In this document: positions 62,007-64,000 of the stretch, one piece after another
Layout: the number at the start of each line of letters is the position of its first letter
Position numbering within the stretch: the first letter of the stretch is position 1
Assembly: GCA_028874905.1 (NCBI GenBank)
Contig: JAPPGZ010000073.1
Coordinates: 62,001-126,000, forward strand
Origin: Gemmatimonadota bacterium
GTDB taxonomy: Bacteria; Gemmatimonadota; Gemmatimonadetes; Longimicrobiales; Gaopeijiaceae
Length of the DNA stretch: 64,000 nt
Direction: 5' to 3'
Notes under the pieces: generated by a model
The model's input: the letters and a program-made list of their open reading frames with translations, nothing else
Database searches by the model: none
Told to the model about the DNA's origin: nothing
Translations under genes and position numbers: made by a program

Positions 62007-62084
62007 CGCGCGCGGCCGTGGCTCGGGCGGTGCAACGGCTGAACGGGCCAGCCGGGGCGCATGAGGCCGGGTGCGCGCGTGCCG

Positions 62085-62948
62085 TCAGCCGGGCCGCACC
62101 ATGTTGCCCGCCGCCACCGTGACGGCCTGTCCCACGAGCTCGACGCGATCACCCCGGGCGCGCACGGTGAGCTCGCCGCCCCGCGCCGACCGCTGCCGGG
62201 CCGCCATTTCCGCCTTCCCCAGCACGGCCGACCAGTAGGGCGTGAGGGTGGTGTGGGCCACACCCGTGACGGGATCCTCGTCCACGCCGAGCCACGGCGC
62301 GAAGAACCGCGACACGAAGTCCACGTGGGGCTCGGCGCCCGGGGCGGTGACCGCGACGCCCATGACGCCGCCGGGCAGGCGCACCCTGCCGAGCGCGCCG
62401 AAATCGGGGCGGATGGAGAGGACCTCCGCCTCCGTGCCGACCACGACCAGCGCGACCTTCCCTGACGTGGTGAAGGTGGCCGGGGGCGCGGCCGAGGAAG
62501 CCGTGCGGGGGCCAGTCCCGTCCCCGCCGCCGATCCCCAGCGCCTCGGCCAGCCCGGCCGGCATGAGTGCCTCACTGGGCGGGTTCGCCGGGAAGTCCAT
62601 GCGCAGCCGGCCGTCCTCCTCGCTCACCACCAGTGGGCCCGACAGCGACTGGAAGCGCACCGGCTGCGGCAGCCCGGCTTCACGCAGCAGCACATGAGCG
62701 CTGGCCAGGGTGGCGTGGCCGCAGAGGGGCACCTCGGCGACGGGAGTGAACCAGCGCAGCCGCCGCTCGCCGCCTCCATCCGCCGCGTACACGAACGCGG
62801 TCTCCGAGAGGTTCATTTCGGCGGCGATCCGCGCCATGGCTGAATCGGACAGATCGTCGATCTCGAGACACACCGCGGCGGGGTTGCCGCCAAACGGGGT
62901 GTCGGTGAATGCATCCACTGTATAGTATGGAATCCCTCGACCGGTCAT
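62085..62948 (-). CDS. PhzF-family isomerase
   Basis: A 287-residue protein of the PhzF/diaminopimelate-epimerase fold. YYTVDAFTDTPFGGNPAAVCL is the family start, with the catalytic Glu in MNLSETAFVYA, and FTPVAEVPLCGHATLASAHVL and the late GVDEDPVTGVAHTTL complete the pattern. Such enzymes isomerise small metabolites; only a minority act in phenazine synthesis, and no phz genes are near. Confidence 0.92.
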   Translation of the reverse strand: MTGRGIPYYTVDAFTDTPFGGNPAAVCLEIDDLSDSAMARIAAEMNLSETAFVYAADGGGERRLRWFTPVAEVPLCGHATLASAHVLLREAGLPQPVRFQSLSGPLVVSEEDGRLRMDFPANPPSEALMPAGLAEALGIGGGDGTGPRTASSAAPPATFTTSGKVALVVVGTEAEVLSIRPDFGALGRVRLPGGVMGVAVTAPGAEPHVDFVSRFFAPWLGVDEDPVTGVAHTTLTPYWSAVLGKAEMAARQRSARGGELTVRARGDRVELVGQAVTVAAGNMVRPG

Positions 62949-63058
62949 TTTTCAGGGGCCTTTTCCGGGGTGACACGACACATGGTAAAGTCCACATTTT
63001 GCGCTGTTGCGGTAGGCCCCGCGCGGGTTGCGGCAGGCCCCTGTCCGGCTGATCTCGG

Positions 63059-64000
63059 GTGAAGGAAGGCGAAACACTCGTCACCGCGGGCGGTTTCGCC
63101 CGCTTCTACACGCCTCTGGCGGCGACCAGCCTTCTGCTGACGGCGACCAATCCGATTCTGGCTGCGGCGCTGGCGCGTTCCGCCGACCCGGTTATCGCGC
63201 TGGCCGGCTACAGCGTCGCCTTCGCGGTTTGCGGCGTCCTGTATGCTCCGCTGCTGGTTGTGCAGCAAGTCGCAGCCGCCCGCCTGCTGGCCGAGGCCTC
63301 CTTCTCGCCGGTCAAGCGCTTCGCCTACCTGACCGGTGGGCTCATGTCCCTGATCGGGGCGCTCATCGCGTACACGTCCGTCGGCGATGTGGTGTTCGCG
63401 GGCGCCGTGGGCGTCGGCCCCGAGGTGCTCTCCGAAGCCGTTCGGGCCATGCAGTTCCTGTGGCCGGTGCCCTTCCTGACCGCCGTCCGCGCGGCGCACC
63501 AGGGACGCCTGGTCGCGGGTCACCGCACGATGCCCATCGCGCTTGCCACCGGGAGCCGCACCGGAATCCTGGCGGTCGTCGCCTTCGCCCTGCTGGCTAC
63601 CGGCGGTGGCGCATGGCTCGGCGCTGCGGCGTTCACCGGCGGCCTGGTCGTGGAAACGCTCATCGTCCTGTGGTCGCACACCCCGGACATCCAGCTCGAG
63701 CGGCAGGACTGCGAGACCGATCGCGAGAACGTGGCCGCTTTTTCGGCGCCGCTCATGTTGAACGTGCTGCTCTGGTGGGCGACTCCCCTGATCATCAATG
63801 CGGTGCTCGCGCGCACGGCCAACCCGGATCTGGCGCTGGCCGCGTTCGGGGTAGTCGAAGCCTTCGCGTGGTTCATTGCGGCGCCGGTGGGCCAGCTTCA
63901 GCACGCCAGTATCGCGCTGGTCGAGTGTTCGGAGACCCACAGGCGCGTGCGGACGTGGGGTGCGGCGGTCGCGTTCGCGATGGTGGCGACGCTCCTCATC
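63059..64000 (+). CDS. MATE/ANKH-like multi-pass transporter (3' truncated)
   Basis: The frame starts with GTG at 63059 and is open to the right edge, so the C-terminus is outside the window. The visible 314 residues are hydrophobic, with at least eight helices. The first (FYTPLAATSLLLTATNPILAAAL) and the segment PFLTAVRAAHQGRLVAGHRT resemble bacterial relatives of the progressive-ankylosis protein ANKH in the MATE/MOP superfamily. Substrate unknown. It is divergent from the PhzF gene, with a 110-bp gap. Confidence 0.75.
   Translation, partial: MKEGETLVTAGGFARFYTPLAATSLLLTATNPILAAALARSADPVIALAGYSVAFAVCGVLYAPLLVVQQVAAARLLAEASFSPVKRFAYLTGGLMSLIGALIAYTSVGDVVFAGAVGVGPEVLSEAVRAMQFLWPVPFLTAVRAAHQGRLVAGHRTMPIALATGSRTGILAVVAFALLATGGGAWLGAAAFTGGLVVETLIVLWSHTPDIQLERQDCETDRENVAAFSAPLMLNVLLWWATPLIINAVLARTANPDLALAAFGVVEAFAWFIAAPVGQLQHASIALVECSETHRRVRTWGAAVAFAMVATLLI

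Noticed and set aside
1-64000. CRISPR arrays, tRNA and rRNA genes
   Set aside because: I saw no regularly spaced repeats, no cloverleaf with a conserved T-loop and no rRNA segments. A tRNA or small RNA search would be needed to be sure.

Overview
The window is a 64 kb piece of a high-GC bacterial chromosome centred on the replication origin. It carries dnaN and dnaA with a cluster of relaxed DnaA boxes between them, then the classic origin block rpmH-rnpA-yidD-yidC-mnmE-mnmG-parA-parB. There are no phage, plasmid, CRISPR, rRNA or tRNA genes that I can see. The gene content suggests an aerobic, peptide- and amino-acid-degrading heterotroph: many secreted or cytoplasmic peptidases (M14, S9, M20 twice, M42, an amidohydrolase), pyruvate dehydrogenase, glycolate oxidase GlcDEF, a TAXI-type TRAP transporter, threonine dehydrogenase plus KBL, long-form IspH and an O-succinylbenzoate synthase-family enzyme. 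My best guess for the lineage is Gemmatimonadota or a close relative; this is inference from gene content and GC, not from a marker comparison.

Layout. 1-5.4 kb: the end of an MDR oxidoreductase, a MazG-like protein, an ECF sigma/membrane protein/LTxxQ periplasmic protein operon, and the tdh-kbl threonine degradation pair. 5.4-12.4 kb: a phosphoesterase, then a leftward operon of histidine kinase, NtrC-type regulator, periplasmic coiled-coil protein and beta-barrel protein, and a lipoprotein gene head-to-head with pyrE. 13-25 kb: origin block, two perfect parS sites, parAB, an M23 peptidase and a bactofilin. 25-30.4 kb: Nif3-like protein, secreted M14 peptidase, zinc-ribbon membrane protein, DUF819 permease. 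30.5-38 kb: lipA-pdhA-pdhB-pdhC, a secreted amidohydrolase, then lpdA. 38-46.6 kb: S9 peptidase, ArgE/DapE-type M20, SDR, ispH, fxsA, M42, GAF protein, MBL hydrolase. 46.6-53.6 kb: glcD-glcE-glcF-M20, a small basic coiled-coil protein and a MenC/NSAR enzyme. 53.6-64 kb: a GspE/PilB-like ATPase with extra zinc ribbons, unknown proteins, TRAP permease/TAXI/aminotransferase, DUF192, Trm112-like, PhzF and a truncated MATE/ANKH-like transporter.

The most unusual structure is a family of about 175-bp elements with inverted ends (about 20 bp, core CAGTCCGTGG). It has three full copies, one truncated copy and one 26-bp collapsed remnant. In four of the five places the first bases TAG of the element are the stop codon of the upstream gene. 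One copy carries a nested 76-bp AT-richer insert with its own inverted ends and an operator-like inverted repeat upstream of tdh-kbl. Other points worth attention are the CnrYXH-like sigma module, the four-gene two-component/coiled-coil/beta-barrel operon, a lipoprotein gene and pyrE whose start codons are only four bases apart, an H-NS-like unknown protein, and the ATPase with a zinc-ribbon tail.
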